Source of the DNA: Diphasiastrum complanatum
Lineage: Eukaryota; Streptophyta; Lycopodiopsida; Lycopodiales; Lycopodiaceae
DNA: 64,000 nucleotides
Direction of reading: 5' to 3'
NCBI GenBank assembly: GCA_029204225.1
Contig: CM055095.1
Location: 48,251,364-48,315,363 of the forward strand
A program made the translations under genes and the position numbers. Position 1 is the first letter of the stretch. Each line of letters begins with the position of its first letter. Positions 20,841 to 32,500 of this stretch are shown here, piece after piece. Under the pieces are notes generated by a model. That model saw only the letters and a program-made list of their open reading frames with translations. It searched no databases and had not been told where the DNA came from.

Positions 20841-21869
20841 GCTAGCACGATAATATGGGAAAGAAGAGAGTTTTGAGGTAGCCTTCCTGGAGTGGTTGTT
20901 GATTGCAATGTGATCAAGTTTAATGGTGCACTAGCTCCAAGTCTTAGTGGGCAATTTTTGTAGCAATGCCTGTAGCCACACTCTTGGTAGAAGGGTGTAT
21001 ACATGCCCTTGTGGGGACACATTAGAAGAGTTTCTAAATTAAAAAAGACCCTTTGTAAAGATACTTTTATTTTGTTCTCTAGTTTCGCCCAATCAAAATG
21101 CACAAATTTAAAATCTACGTAACGTAGTTCAAATAGATTGAGAAATAAAAATACATTACAACAAACTTTGAAATTTGTGTCCGGGCAGCATGGACATATC
21201 CCATTGGTTTGCTCTTCCTGCCTGTCCGATGTCAATACCTCAAATTATATCTACTTAACTATGTTGGTTAGTATAATGAAATTTGCTAACCAGACTAGTT
21301 ACAGTTATATAAATATAGTATGCACAGTTACTAAAATATGGTATGCATAGTAACCGTGACTACTGTGGCATTCACATTAGATTACATGTGATACGAAATA
21401 CTGAAATTAAGTATCATATCAGAGTGATGTTTGGCGCCCAAGCTTTGAAAATAGCAATGGCAAGGAGACCAAGATCTACAATTGAGTTCGTGATTATTTA
21501 CAATGAGAAAGATGATGCTGATAACTGAAAGCCAACAAAATATATGAGGAATTCATGGGTGTTGTTGCATCCATAATCAAAGGGCAATTTCTGACAAAAG
21601 AAATGGGCAAAAATGATATACAAATTTTATTGGAAATCAAAAATTCTGGAGTTTAAGACTACTATGGAAGTCAATTGATATCAGATTTTTTAGTACAACA
21701 TGTATATATGCATTCAAAAATAAAAGTACAAGATATCAATCCTCATGATCATCGAAAATGTAATTGTAAGTATATCAAAACGTATGCACTCTACTACAAT
21801 CATAGGTGTTTTTTGATTGATGCTCTTCAGATTACAATTTAAATTATTCAATGTTTTTTTTTCTTTCAG
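20841..21869. other. no gene recognised
   Basis: There are only short open stretches. A minus-strand stretch near 20930-21000 has a Cys-rich string (CGYRHCYKNCPL) that could be a broken zinc knuckle of the gypsy remnant. A strong pyrimidine tract with CTTTCAG ends at about 21869 and reads as a 3' splice site for the + strand. Confidence 0.35.
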
Positions 21870-22323
21870 ATTTATATTCATCATGCATAAGTCAATGGGA
21901 GCCAGTACAATCACTTGTAGGAATATTGGATGTGATTCACTTTGATGTTGGAAAGCTACAATACAGAGGAAGAAGTCCAAAAGAACTTGCAAATAGTGGT
22001 ATATATTTTGAATCTTCATATATACCACATACGGATGGAGGTTTTGGCAAGCTCGATGCAATTCCATTGCCTAGTTTTCAGAGTGATAAGTGGCCTCTCC
22101 TGACAGTATTGTTTTTGAATTTTTCAGATGCAAGGTACTCATTGATGTTAGAAATGCAATGAAGATAAGTACGGATTCGAAAATTGTTCACCTAAGTTGG
22201 TTTATCTCATTGCATATATTTGCTGATTTTTTCTCAAGTGCTAGTATTCAAAGGACACCAAATTTATTTGTTTGCAAGGATTTATCAGATGAGACTTTGT
22301 TAGATCTCATGGATCAAGGCTGA
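21870..22323 (+). pseudogene. unidentified exon-like coding fragment
   Basis: A frame begins directly after a canonical acceptor (polyT then CTTTCAG). It reads ISQWEPVQSLVGILDVIHFD, then SPKELANSGIYFESS and LDAIPLPSFQSDKWPLL, and ends at a stop at 22160-22162. An overlapping frame from 22090 stays open to 22323 (IVHLSWFISLHIFADFF), which suggests a frameshift. Composition and the splice site suggest decayed host or transposon coding sequence. I considered a DUF247-type plant protein because of the SPKELANSGIYF segment, but the match is too weak to assert. Confidence 0.3.
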
Positions 22324-23217
22324 GATAGTAATCTAAAATCAAATAATGATATAGAATGCATGATAAAAAAAGTCTTCAATGATCTTTCATTATCATATTG
22401 AAAACCAAATGCTCAGTCTCACATTTAGCTATCATAGATACAAGAAAATTGACGATACATGGCTACCACTAGATCAAGACTTTGAACTAAATGCTCACAC
22501 AAACTGAATGGAGATAAGCATTATCTGCAATGAAAAATATTTGATTATGGTTGAGGTGGAATAGCATTGGACGTTTGATTTTATCATAACAGAGCTCATG
22601 CTATTACAAACGAATCTACCAACTTATTTCAGATTCATCATCAACAGAAGACTCATAAGTACTCTATGTTTATTGCCATTTCAAAATAGTAAAAAATAAT
22701 GAAAAATGAAATAATTTGCAATGGCACATTCACTAATATTTGTCTTGTCATAGTTGCAATAAAGACAAGAGCTGATAACGTGCTGCAAAGATCTACCTAC
22801 AACAATCACCATTGTGGAAGAACAATAGCTTCAAATAAAGTTTAGTAAAAATCTGTGTACAGACTCTTTCATTCAATAAATGAAAGCCCAAGTTGGACAT
22901 CAGTACATGTATTTTGGACGTTCAAATTCATAAAATGGAGCAGCATTTTATATATCAATGTATATTTTCCTATCAATTCTATACATGTGCAATCTATATC
23001 TGTTATGTGCTATTTATATTTTTCTAATTTTTATTTAGTATAATAACATCATCCTTAGCACCATCATCAACAATGGGTGGTTGAAGCTTGCCCTCGCCAG
23101 TATGCTCAAGATAATTTCTTGCCTAAATCTGTACACCTGGCTTGATGTGTATTCAAGAAGTTTATAAACTGCAAGATAGAATATTTACATATTAGTTATG
23201 GTTAGAAAAATCTACAG
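22324..23217. other. no gene recognised
   Basis: This is AT-rich sequence with scattered stop codons in all frames. No repeat boundary or conserved motif is seen. Confidence 0.4.
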
Positions 23218-23243
23218 AAAAAAAAAAAAAAAAAAAAAAAAAA
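23218..23243. repeat. poly(A) run, 26 bases
   Basis: This is an uninterrupted A homopolymer. A long A run can mark the 3' end of a retroposed transcript, but no matching source or target duplication was found. Confidence 0.9.
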
Positions 23244-23894
23244 CTAATCACGATTCGAAAACCAAGAATAAATAGAATAAATTACCTTTGAAATATCAAC
23301 ATTTTGTTGAAGGATGAACTACTCAAAACATAACTTTGCATCATACAAATGATACCACCCACGGCTGAATGAATCATTTTGCTAGGGTGACTGCAAAAAA
23401 TTCAGCACACAAGACATCAATTAAGAGACAAAGTGCATTAAAATGAAACGAATACATAAGAAAGTTGATTTCAAAATACTGTTAAAAAAGAAAACATTTA
23501 CCTCCAGACTGACAATCTGCCATTCAGTTGCCTGACTAATTGTAGAACATAGTGAAACAGTTGAGTGTAGGCCGCCAATGAGCGAGACACTGATCATCTC
23601 GCTCTAAAAATTAAAAACTAATAATACAGTTGCTCTCTCTCTTGTCCGTGTCTTGGATTTCCGCTGTTTGATTGCTAGAATGATTTCTGTTCTGTGATTT
23701 GTAGTTGCATGTCTAGGACCCTCTAGGCTTCTGCGCATAAAAAAACTTAAAAGAAACAAATCAGTTCGTGACACAAATCAGTTCACGACAAATATCCTCC
23801 ATGAAATCCTATGTCCGAGTGATTGTGTGGGAGTGGAGTCCCCTGAAGCTGCTCCGACTCATGCCGAACCAACCACAAAGCCATCAAGAGGCAC
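23244..23894. other. no gene recognised
   Basis: No convincing open frame is seen. The part nearest 23895 is the 3' side of the next minus-strand locus. Confidence 0.35.
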
Positions 23895-24413
23895 CTATTC
23901 TTGAGGACCCTGATCGTCGAAGATCCCAAGAAAATCATTGGGAATCGGTCCGGAAGCAGCTACCTCACTTTCAAGAAAAGCCTGAGTGGCATCACACTGG
24001 CTCTGTGTTGGAGAGGGCCTTTCCAGCATTGACCTGACACCAAAATCATGCAACAAGACATCCTCTACTGCTCTGGCCACATGCTGCTCATCTAGAGGTG
24101 GTTGTTGTTGCCCTTACTCCTACGCTTGCTCATCTATAGCCGCTTGCTGCTGCCCAAGCTCTTCCATTGCCACCTGTTGCTGTGCCTGCTCCTGCCCCTG
24201 GACTTGCTCACAATTTATGGGAACTTCCCCAGGATCATCCATTGTTGCCCGCTCATCCTGATTCTGATCCATTTCCACCACCACAGGTTCAATGCTGCTA
24301 CTTATGCTCCTACTCCCAGTCCTCAAGTGCTTTTTCCATGCTTCTAAAGCGGCTTGGTGCAATAATGTTGTTTCCCTTGGATTTCTCCTTGCTGTTTGTT
24401 TTGTACGTGCCAT
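23895..24413 (-). pseudogene. Gln-rich protein with a histone H3-like N-terminus, two in-frame stops
   Basis: The minus-strand frame opens with MARTKQTARRNPRE. The first nine residues are those of histone H3 (Met plus ARTKQTAR, which includes Lys4), with Arg where H3 has Lys9. Nothing after that resembles H3: next comes a basic/amphipathic piece (HQAALEAWKKHLRTG), then an acidic and Gln-rich stretch (about residues 48-97). A TAG and a TAA then fall within three codons of each other, after which the same frame continues for more than 60 codons (HVARAVEDVLLHDFG, CDATQAFLESEV) to a stop after DDQGPQE. The frame agreement on both sides of the two stops suggests one ancestral protein of about 170 residues, now broken; a spliced-out segment around the stops is an alternative. 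A TATATATTAG-like box lies about 40 bp upstream of the Met (minus strand, near 24449-24458). I do not recognise the protein family. Confidence 0.45.
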
Positions 24414-24867
24414 AAACTAGGTCGCCATGCAGATATAATAGAGTACTAATATATAGGAATTGCAATAATGACACTAATTTGCACTTGTGTGAGCATAGAA
24501 GGATGATATCGACCTATGAAAACTAAAGGAAACTCTCTGACACTAAGGATGAAATGGCGAAATAGGGACCCACACACCTTTATATAGTGTGTCTTTTCAA
24601 TTATAGCAGGCATTCCAAAAAGATCTTTTGATTGTTCAAAAATAGTAAAGTGAGAAATATATACACAATGAAATTCTATACATTTCCAAAACATGTTATC
24701 AACAATTTCTTAGAGAAAATGTCTAGTCAAAACATTTACATTGCAATTGCATACCAAACCAAACCATAGATCATGCCCTAACAAACATGGAAACAATAGA
24801 ACCAAATCTCTGATGAAATCCCATCCGATAGATCAATGTTATTAGTTAAAGCTAGTACATAAGGGCA
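24414..24867. other. intergenic, possible promoter of the H3-like locus
   Basis: There is no convincing coding sequence. On the minus strand CTATATATTAG lies about 35-45 bp before the Met at 24413. Confidence 0.3.
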
Positions 24868-25676
24868 TCTCATAGTTCATGTATTTTTATGGTGACCGAA
24901 TCTAAAAATGATGCACACTTTTGGTGTTTTTCTGCGCGTCTCTTGATCTGCAAAACCAGACTCCACCATTTCAATATTCAAATTCATTTTATATATGTGT
25001 TCAACAACCATTTACAAAATTTGGAAGCACGTTTATTGTTTATACTTACGGTCTGTCCGTTGATAGTGAACACAAAATTTGTGGGCACATGAGTAAATAT
25101 TATAACAACCATAGCCCGTACATCTTCCAGAATCCATTCACCATTGACACAGACTTCCCGCACTTCATCATTTGGCATATGTATGGGTAGTTCAAATTCT
25201 TGATGTCTCGTCTCTGCATCCAAGCTATCCCATCGACCGAGAGCAAACTTGAACTTCCTATAAACGAAACTGAAGGAGCACATTTGGCGTGAAATGTGAT
25301 ATCTTATTGTCATCGTCTCATGACAAATATCACACCTTATTAAATCACCTTTGTGATCTACATTCCGTTAGTCCCAAGAAGTAAATACATTGTCCAACAA
25401 TGAGGATTCCGTCGCTTTCCATACCCATAATGTATTTGTTTTTTTAAATGGTATTGTTTTAAATATGGCAACAAATACAGCGACAGGCACGCTGACACTA
25501 GTGTAAACACGTTTGGATCCGGATGTTGGCTTCATATTCATCGTAATCTCTTTGACGAGTTGGAATTTTGTCAATTCGATGGTCAATTCATCAACATAAG
25601 GCCAATCGTCTCGGCATCTTGGATATTCTTTGGAATCTGCCAACATCATTCCCCTCCCCCCCCCCCCCCCCCCCAA
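24868..25676 (-). pseudogene. unidentified spliced minus-strand gene with a CxxC segment, one in-frame stop
   Basis: The minus-strand frame runs from 25676 to a perfect 5' splice site (GTAAGT, exon edge at 25050), interrupted only by a TAA at 25368-25370. After the stop the same frame reads DLIRCDICHETMTIRYHISR, a CxxC with downstream His residues that resembles a small zinc-binding segment, then FALGRWDSLDAETRHQEFEL and ILEDVRAMVVIIFTHVP. A 3' splice site GTTTTGCAG ends at 24950. In the phase set by the donor, the next exon reads IKRRAEKHQKCASFLDSVTI and stops near 24872. The 100-bp intron, matched phase and composition argue for a once-real gene. The true start is uncertain: the first residues come from a C-run (polyGly) that is probably not coding. 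The function is not known. Confidence 0.45.
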
Positions 25677-25780
25677 CTGTTGCCGGACCCACTACAACAC
25701 ATGTAGAATGATGTTGTTCTGCTTGGCACCTAGAAAAACAAGGATCTTCAATCGCTTCCATAAAACCAAGTGCTTATTTG
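25600..25780. repeat. dispersed repeat, copy 2
   Basis: It shares ordered sequence blocks with 5512-5720 and includes a long C homopolymer missing from that copy. It overlaps the upstream end of the unidentified minus-strand gene, so the repeat may carry part of that gene. Confidence 0.5.
25656..25674. repeat. poly(C) run, 19 bases
   Basis: This is an uninterrupted C homopolymer, preceded by CCCCT. It is a G-run on the minus strand and a possible G-quadruplex or i-motif. Its length may be unreliable in sequencing. Confidence 0.85.
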
Positions 25781-25848
25781 CCACAAATTTGTTTTGCCAA
25801 ATTTGAGATCTCTCAATGGCCTCTACATCCCAGCTCACTTGAGAACCT

Positions 25849-27068
25849 TGTTGGAAATAGGATAGATAATGTAATGTGGAAACTTTCTACTTCCAATGCA
25901 TGACTATGCCTATCAAAAATTAAACAAAGCAGTAGTGATGAAAAATCATGTTCAATCTTAAGCAACTAAGTTTGAAATCGCTAGATACTAAGTGATTACG
26001 TAGCCAAACATAAAGTATTGAATTCTCAGAAAATTTCTATCAGTTACAAAGGCAATACAGAAATGCATGCATTCTAACATATACTGAACGCAATAAGAAG
26101 ATAGTATTGATTCAGGAAAAACAAAATTAGATGCTTATGAGTGCAAAACAATAGTGGATAGAAACTGCGCACTCTAAGTTATCTCTGAGTAACTGAGAAT
26201 AAGTCTGATAATAAGCAGCTTTGCTGATAAGCAGTAGCGCAATAACAACTCTAAAATAAATCTCTAAAGGACTGAGCTAGAATTCTCAAGAGAGTTCAAG
26301 TTTGAAAGTCTGATAGAGAGCTAACAACAATACTTTCTGATTATGAATGATCTACTTGATAAGAGCGCAGGAAGCATCATTGTAATAATACTCAACTCCT
26401 TCACAGTTCACAATGTTGATTCGTTATCTCAGAACTTAAAAAGAGATGTATGAATAGCTGATTTATACTAAGTATTCAGGAATCAAATACAATTGCCATT
26501 TGGTTGGTATCCGTTGGCATTCATCCAGTTCCTTCTTAGAAATTGATTGCTGATAAGCAGTGAAAATTGGTCGTAAACAGTCTGTCTGCATAAATGAACT
26601 AAAATTGTTACTTTGCAGAAATGAACTAAAACTACCACAAGCGACAACGTCGCAAAAAGGCGGCAGTGTCAGCTTTTTGCGAAAAAAGATGACAGTGTCA
26701 TAAAATCTTTTTTTTAATATTGGGGTAGCCCCACACTTTGCCAAAGTCATTTTCTTAACATTTGAGACACTTTGAAAAAATGCGAAAAATGCGACTCTAC
26801 ATTTTTACTCACAAATCTTGACAAGCGAAAAACGCGAAAAAGATGAGACTACATTTTTACACGTAATTCCTAACAGGCGACACTGTTTGGATTGTAGAGA
26901 GAGAAAATGCGACACTATTGTCAAACTCTGTGTATTTCTTTAGACTATGTAAAAACACTTGTAAATCTGCAAACTATGTAAAGACACGGGAAATTTGTAG
27001 AATTGGATAAACAATGGATGAGGATTAAAATTGATCAGTCGATTAGTAAGAAGGAGAATAATCCAACA
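25849..27068 (-). repeat. 3' LTR of copia I
   Basis: The inner end is fixed by the polypurine tract (minus strand TTAAGGGAGAG then TGTTGGATT). The outer end is inferred from TGTTGGAAATAG at 25849, which pairs with TCCAACA at 27068 as a 7-bp terminal inverted repeat. This gives an LTR of 1220 bp. Internal repeats lie at 26770-26885. Confidence 0.6.
26770..26885. repeat. tandem repeat of about 51 bp inside the I LTR
   Basis: Two diverged units share GCGAAAAA and GACTCTACATTTTTAC / GAGACTACATTTTTAC in the same order. Related GCGAAAA(A) words continue on the left to about 26640. Confidence 0.6.
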
Positions 27069-28857
27069 CTCTCCCTTAATCTGAATCCTTGAATGCCTTG
27101 ACCTTCAAACTTAGTTCTACACAGGATCTTTTGTGTGCTTCCAAACTTAATGCTTTGGTTGTCATATCTTGCATTCTACAATATTGCAATTTGACCTCTT
27201 CGTTGAGAACTTTGATTTTGACAATGATAACAAAAGTCAAATAGAAGAATGTTTGACTACTGGACCGAAGGTCTCAGTGTAATTGACGTTGTATACCTGA
27301 GAAAATCCTCTGGCAACAAGTTGTGCCTTTCTCCAATTGATGCTTCCATCTGCATTGTACTTGACTTTGAAAATCCATTTGCAATCAACTACATTTATTC
27401 TAGCAGGTAATTCAACAATTATCCATGTCTGGTTCTTGATAATAGATAAATACTCTTTATTCATAGCTTCTTTCTAGAGATCTGAATCAGGCTGACTGAA
27501 TGCCTCTTGGACAGATGTTGATTCCTGAACAAGGTAGGCTGTAGACTCGTCGATATAAGTTTAGGTGGTTTGCTTGTTCTTGAAGATCTTTTGGGTAATA
27601 GAGGAAGTTGATCATTTCCATCATACTGTAGTTGCTGAACTGCAACATCATCATCTTCTGATTTGCTGTTGATTTGTTGTTCGTCAAAAGTGGAAGAGCT
27701 TGTACCTTCAATGGGAATAGACGACTGAGGAACTGAAAAGTTTAATATGTCAGGAGAATCTGACAGGTTGACTACATGGGGACTGCCTTTTCCTTTGAGG
27801 TCTTCAAACTGATCTTCGATGAAGATGACATCCAGGCTAGTGAATATCTTCAACTCGATGGTATTGAACAACTTGTAGGCTTGATTTGAAGTAGTGTAGC
27901 TGATGAAAATACATTTGATACTCTAGAAGTCGAGCTTCTTCCTTAGATCACGAGATATCTATGTAAAGGAAGTAGATCCAAAAATTTGTAGGTTTGATAT
28001 AGAAGTTTTGGTACCTGTCCAAACTTCGAATGGTGTTTTGTCTGAGAGACCTTTAGTAGGACATTTGTTCAGAATAAAGGTTGTTGTTGAAACAGCTTCA
28101 GCCCAGAAGGACTTCAGAAGTGTCGCATGTGATAACATGCACTTTTTCGATTCAACCAAGGTCCTGTTCTTTCTCTCAGCAAGACCATTTGACTGAGGTA
28201 AATAGGAGGTAATGTATTGTTGCTCAATGCCATTGTTAAGGCAATACTCCTTGAATTTAGTGGAGATGTATTCTCCCCTATTATCTGACCTCAGTGTTTT
28301 GATTCGTTTGCCAGTTTGATTCTCAGCATGCTCTTTGAATTGTCTGAATTTGATGAAAGCCTCTGATTTCTGTTTAATGAAATAAACAACTGTTCTTCTA
28401 GAGAATTTGTCAATAAAAGTAATGAAATACTTTGCATCTAGCAATGAAGGAGTTTGCATAGGTCCACATATATTTGTATGAATAATATCTAATAGACCTT
28501 TTGCTGCATGCCGCATGGTTTGATCTAAAAGGAATCCTAGCCTGTTTTTCAAAGATGCAGCTATGACAGACATGGAGAATGACCTTACCAGAAGAATAGT
28601 CGAGATCAAAAATCATGGATTGTTTGGACATGTTCAAAACAGATGCATAGCCCTAAGCAAGGATGCCATAATAATGCTTTATTGACTAGAACAGAGAAAT
28701 CTGAAGTTCAATTTGAGTTAGGAACTGGTTTGCCTATTGGTACCAGGTTGTCATCTCTTGAATATCTAGCTGACCCATATGGATGTCGATCTTGTTTTCA
28801 TCTGGGTCATCAGAGCTAGAAGACAGTCTGAAGACATGACTTGAGACTGGTAGAAAT
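27069..28857 (-). pseudogene. Ty1/copia pol pseudogene (I)
   Basis: This is a decayed minus-strand copia element of a different lineage from B, E and F. The part 28609-27959 is a 216-codon open stretch of integrase (DIIHTNICGPMQTPS, FITFIDKFSRRTVVYF, LRSDNRGEYIS, PQSNGLAERKNR; Gly to Arg in SDNGGEY), ending before the C-terminal part. The part 27871-27461 is the integrase-RT linker (DVIFIEDQFEDLKG). The part 27464-27237 is the start of RT (VDCKWIFKVKYNADG, ETFGPVVK). RT then joins directly to an RNase H C-terminal tail (LQYCRMQDMTTKALS, about 27200), so the RT catalytic core and most of RNase H are deleted. The 5' part (Gag, protease, LTR) is not present to the right of element E in any form I can recognise. 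Confidence 0.8.
28853..28857. repeat. target site duplication of copia E, left
   Basis: GAAAT is repeated at 35289-35293. Confidence 0.9.
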
Positions 28858-29512
28858 TGTGAAAAATACAGATCCTAAGTGGATCTAAACTCCAAGATCA
28901 TTGGCTTGAATGCTTGCACTCCAAACTACATAAGCTAGGAATTGGCAACACATTCTATGCTACCTAGAATGCAAAGAACTTGATCAAAAAGCATTTATCA
29001 CAAATGGAAACTTCCATAAACATCAAGTGCGGCCCAAAATAGCATTATACAGTCCATAATACATCAGCCTATCACTTTTGGAAAGCACCTAAGATCATAC
29101 ACAATAGCTTGAAGACAATACACACAACAATGCTCTCAATGGAGGAAGAAACAATGACAATGATCTATTTATCTCAATGAAGCATACAAAAGGTTTCTCC
29201 AACCTGTTCTCCACGACTTCCCTACTATTTATGGATGAGGAAGATGACTCTCTCTCCTCTCTCTAGAAGGTACTTGACCCTAGATATTCCCTATATAGGA
29301 AAAATAGCTAAAAATGGCTTATATGACCAAAATACATCAAAATGGTCTCATTTTGAAGGGTATGAAGTTTGACACTTCATCATACTGAAAAAATACAGTA
29401 AATAAAAACATTCTGGCCTGGTTCACACGTGTGAAACTCCAGAACCAAAACTATTTACAATTTTAGCCAATTTAGGCCTCAAACTAGCTAGGAAATGTTG
29501 ACAATTTTCACA
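28858..29512 (-). repeat. 3' LTR of copia E
   Basis: Ends are TGTGAAAAAT and CAATTTTCACA on the + strand. It contains the TTCACACGTGTGAA palindrome at 29422-29435 and CTATATAGG near 29290-29300 as a possible TATA element. Confidence 0.95.
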
Positions 29513-32500
29513 CTCCCTCTTCAACATTGGATGCTAGTTTCAACATAGTCTTTGAGCACATTCCAAGATTAGATCTATGCATTAAATATAGGTCCTTTCC
29601 CAATGGTTTGGTGAAGATATCAGCCACACACTCCTTTGAAGAGACATGTTGAAGCTCCACCTCTTTGGCAATGACTTGATCTCTCACAAAATGGTGAGCA
29701 ATCTCAATGTGCTTGCTCCTTGCATGAAAAACAGGATTGCTTGCCAAGCTTTGGGCTGAAAGGTTATCACAAAGTATGATTGGAGTCTTCTCTGGTTCCA
29801 GCAAGTGAAGATCCAATAACATCCTCTTGATCCAAAGAATCTCCTTGGTGCATGTTGTTAATGCCTTGTACTCGGCTTCGGTGGAAGATAGAGAGATAGT
29901 TGGTTGCTTCTTTGATAGCCATGAGACCACTCCATCTCCAAGATAGATTGCAAAGGCACTTGTTGACTTCCTATCCATTTGATCACCTGCAAAATCTGAA
30001 TCTGAAAATCCACAAAGGTTAGGTGTAGTACCTCCATACAAGATGCCAAAATCTCTAGATCCCGAGATGTATCTAAGTACTCTCTTTCCTAGCTTCCAAT
30101 GAGCCTCACTAGGATCTTGCATAAATTGACTTAGTTTACCAACCACAAAGCTTAGATCAGGTCTTGTGATGGTTAACCATATAAGAGATCCTATTAGCTT
30201 TCTATAGAGAGTAATGTCCTTGAAGGATCTTTCATTACTTCTTGTAGTTAGCTTTACATTTGATTCCATAGGAGTAGAAACAACTTTACAATCTTCCATA
30301 TGAAACCTTTTTAGAATAGAGTTAACATACTTTTCTTGACATATGAATGTAGATTTAGAAGTTCTAATAATCTCTATTCCTAAGATATAATGAAGTTTAC
30401 CAAGATCTTGAATTTCAAACTCTCTTTTGAGTGCCATCTTGATTTCATCTATATCTAGATTGTTACCACCACTTAAGATAATGTCATCAACATAGATCAA
30501 AAGTAAAGTGATATCATTTTCATTCAATCTAAAGTAGAGAGAATGATCATACTCACTCATAACAAAGTTTTGAGAAAGTAAGAAGGAATTGAGCTTAGCA
30601 TACCAACTCCTTGGTGCTTGCTTTAGCCCATACAAACTCTTTTGGAGATAGCACACATGATTAGGCTCATCATGTGAAACATAGCCCTCGGGTTGCTCCA
30701 TGTAAATATCTTCTTCAAGATCACCATTCAAGAAGGCATTAGTAACATCCATTTGCCACATATCCCAATCATAAAGAGTTGCAAGAGAGATTAGGATTCG
30801 AATAGTTACCATCTTTGCCACGGGTGCAAAGGTCTCATCATAGTCAATACCATATTCTTGAGCATACCCCTTTGCCACCAACCTTGCCTTGTACTTGTTG
30901 ATTGATCCATCTTGATTTGTCTTGATCTTGAAGATCCACTTACAACCAATTGCCTTCTTGTCCTTTGGAAGCTTTACCAACCTCCATGTGTTGCTTTTGA
31001 TGAGTGCTTGATGCTCATGATCCATGGCTTGGATCCATTCCTTCTTTTGAATTGCTTCACCTACACAAGTTGGTTCATCAAAAGAGGTAAGAAAAGCAAA
31101 GTTAGAGTTGTCCACCACTTGCTTTCCTTTTTCATCATAGGTTAGCCTTGATGGCTTAGCCCTTTGCCTTTGAGTCTTCCTTGAAGTTTGCTTTGGAGTG
31201 GCATCTCCATCTTCATCCAAGACATCTTGCACATCATGATGATTAGTAGGCACATCAACATCAACATCAACAACATTGGAAACATTCTCTTCATGAAAGA
31301 TGACATCCCTACTTATGACAACTTTCTTTGTAGAAGGAATGTACACTTTGTAAGCCTTGCTTACTTCACTATAGCCAACAAACACACCCTTCTTTGATGA
31401 AGGATCTTCTTTAGTTCTATCATCAAGTGTGATATTGACAAAACATGTACATCCAAAGATCCTACAATGCTTGACACTCGGCCTTCTACCATAAAGAACC
31501 TCATGAGGAGTTTTACCATCCAAGGAAGCACTTGTCCATCTATTACATAGATAGTTAGCACATGCTAAAGCTTCCCCCCAAAAAGACTTAGCAAGATTAG
31601 CATGTAGTCTCATTGCCTTGGCACATTCACAAAGGGTTCTATTCTTCCTCTCGGCCACTCCATTCTGTTGTGGAGTCCTAGGACTAGACATCTCCCTCTT
31701 AATCCCATGTGCTATACAAAAGTCTTTGAACCTATTTGAGGTGTATTCCCCTCCATTATCAGATCTTAAGCATTTGATCTTTGTATTGAATTGGTTTTCC
31801 ATTTCATTCTTGAACTTGACAAATGCAGCAAACACTTCATCCTTACTTTTAAGAAGATAGATCCAAGTATACCTACTAAAGTCATCAATGAAAGTTGCAT
31901 ACATCTTTGCCCCACCATTGCTAGTTGTACTAGAAGAATGAATATCAGAATGCACAAGTTGAAAAGCTTCTTTAGATCTAGAAGTAGATCTAGAATAAGC
32001 AAGTCTATGAGATTTGGACAAGGCACAATGTTCACAAACACTATTGTTTGCAACAAGACTTTTAGGGAGACCAAGAACAAGCTCTTTCTTTGCCATTACC
32101 TCCAAAGATTTGAAGTTGGGATGGCCCAACCTCTTGTGCCAAACTTCTTGGTTTGTCAATTGCTCCCTAGCCATACATCCTTCATGATTAGAGATCACAC
32201 ATGCATCAAGCTTTAAAAGTTTACCATGCCTCCTACCTTGAGCAATCAAGGATCCACATTTACTTATCAAACATGCATCTCCAATGAACTCCACATCAAG
32301 TCCTTTGTCAATCATTTGACTTACACTAAGCAAATTCTTAGTGATTGAAGGAATGTACAAAACATTTTCAAGATTTGCTTTCCTATTTGTTGAAAGGGAA
32401 ATAGGAATAGTGCCTATGCCTTTGATGTCACATTGACCATCATTTGCAGTGTAGATGATGTTACCTTCTCCCTCATAAGACAATAAGGATGTAAAGTATT

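Noticed and set aside
21870-22162. DUF247-type plant protein
   Set aside because: One short segment is reminiscent, but no other family landmarks are visible, so I leave it unassigned.
23218-23243. Retroposed gene tail
   Set aside because: A poly(A) run is present, but there is no coding sequence next to it and no target duplication.
23895-24413. Histone H3 pseudogene
   Set aside because: Only the first nine residues match; nothing of the H3 globular domain or the rest of the tail follows.
25640-25676. Glycine-rich N-terminus of the unknown minus-strand gene
   Set aside because: It is the translation of a C homopolymer that is missing from the other copy of the repeat.
25849-28857. Element E inserted inside the body of element I
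   Set aside because: The E target duplication is clear, but I could not recognise the rest of I on the right side of E, so nesting is not shown.
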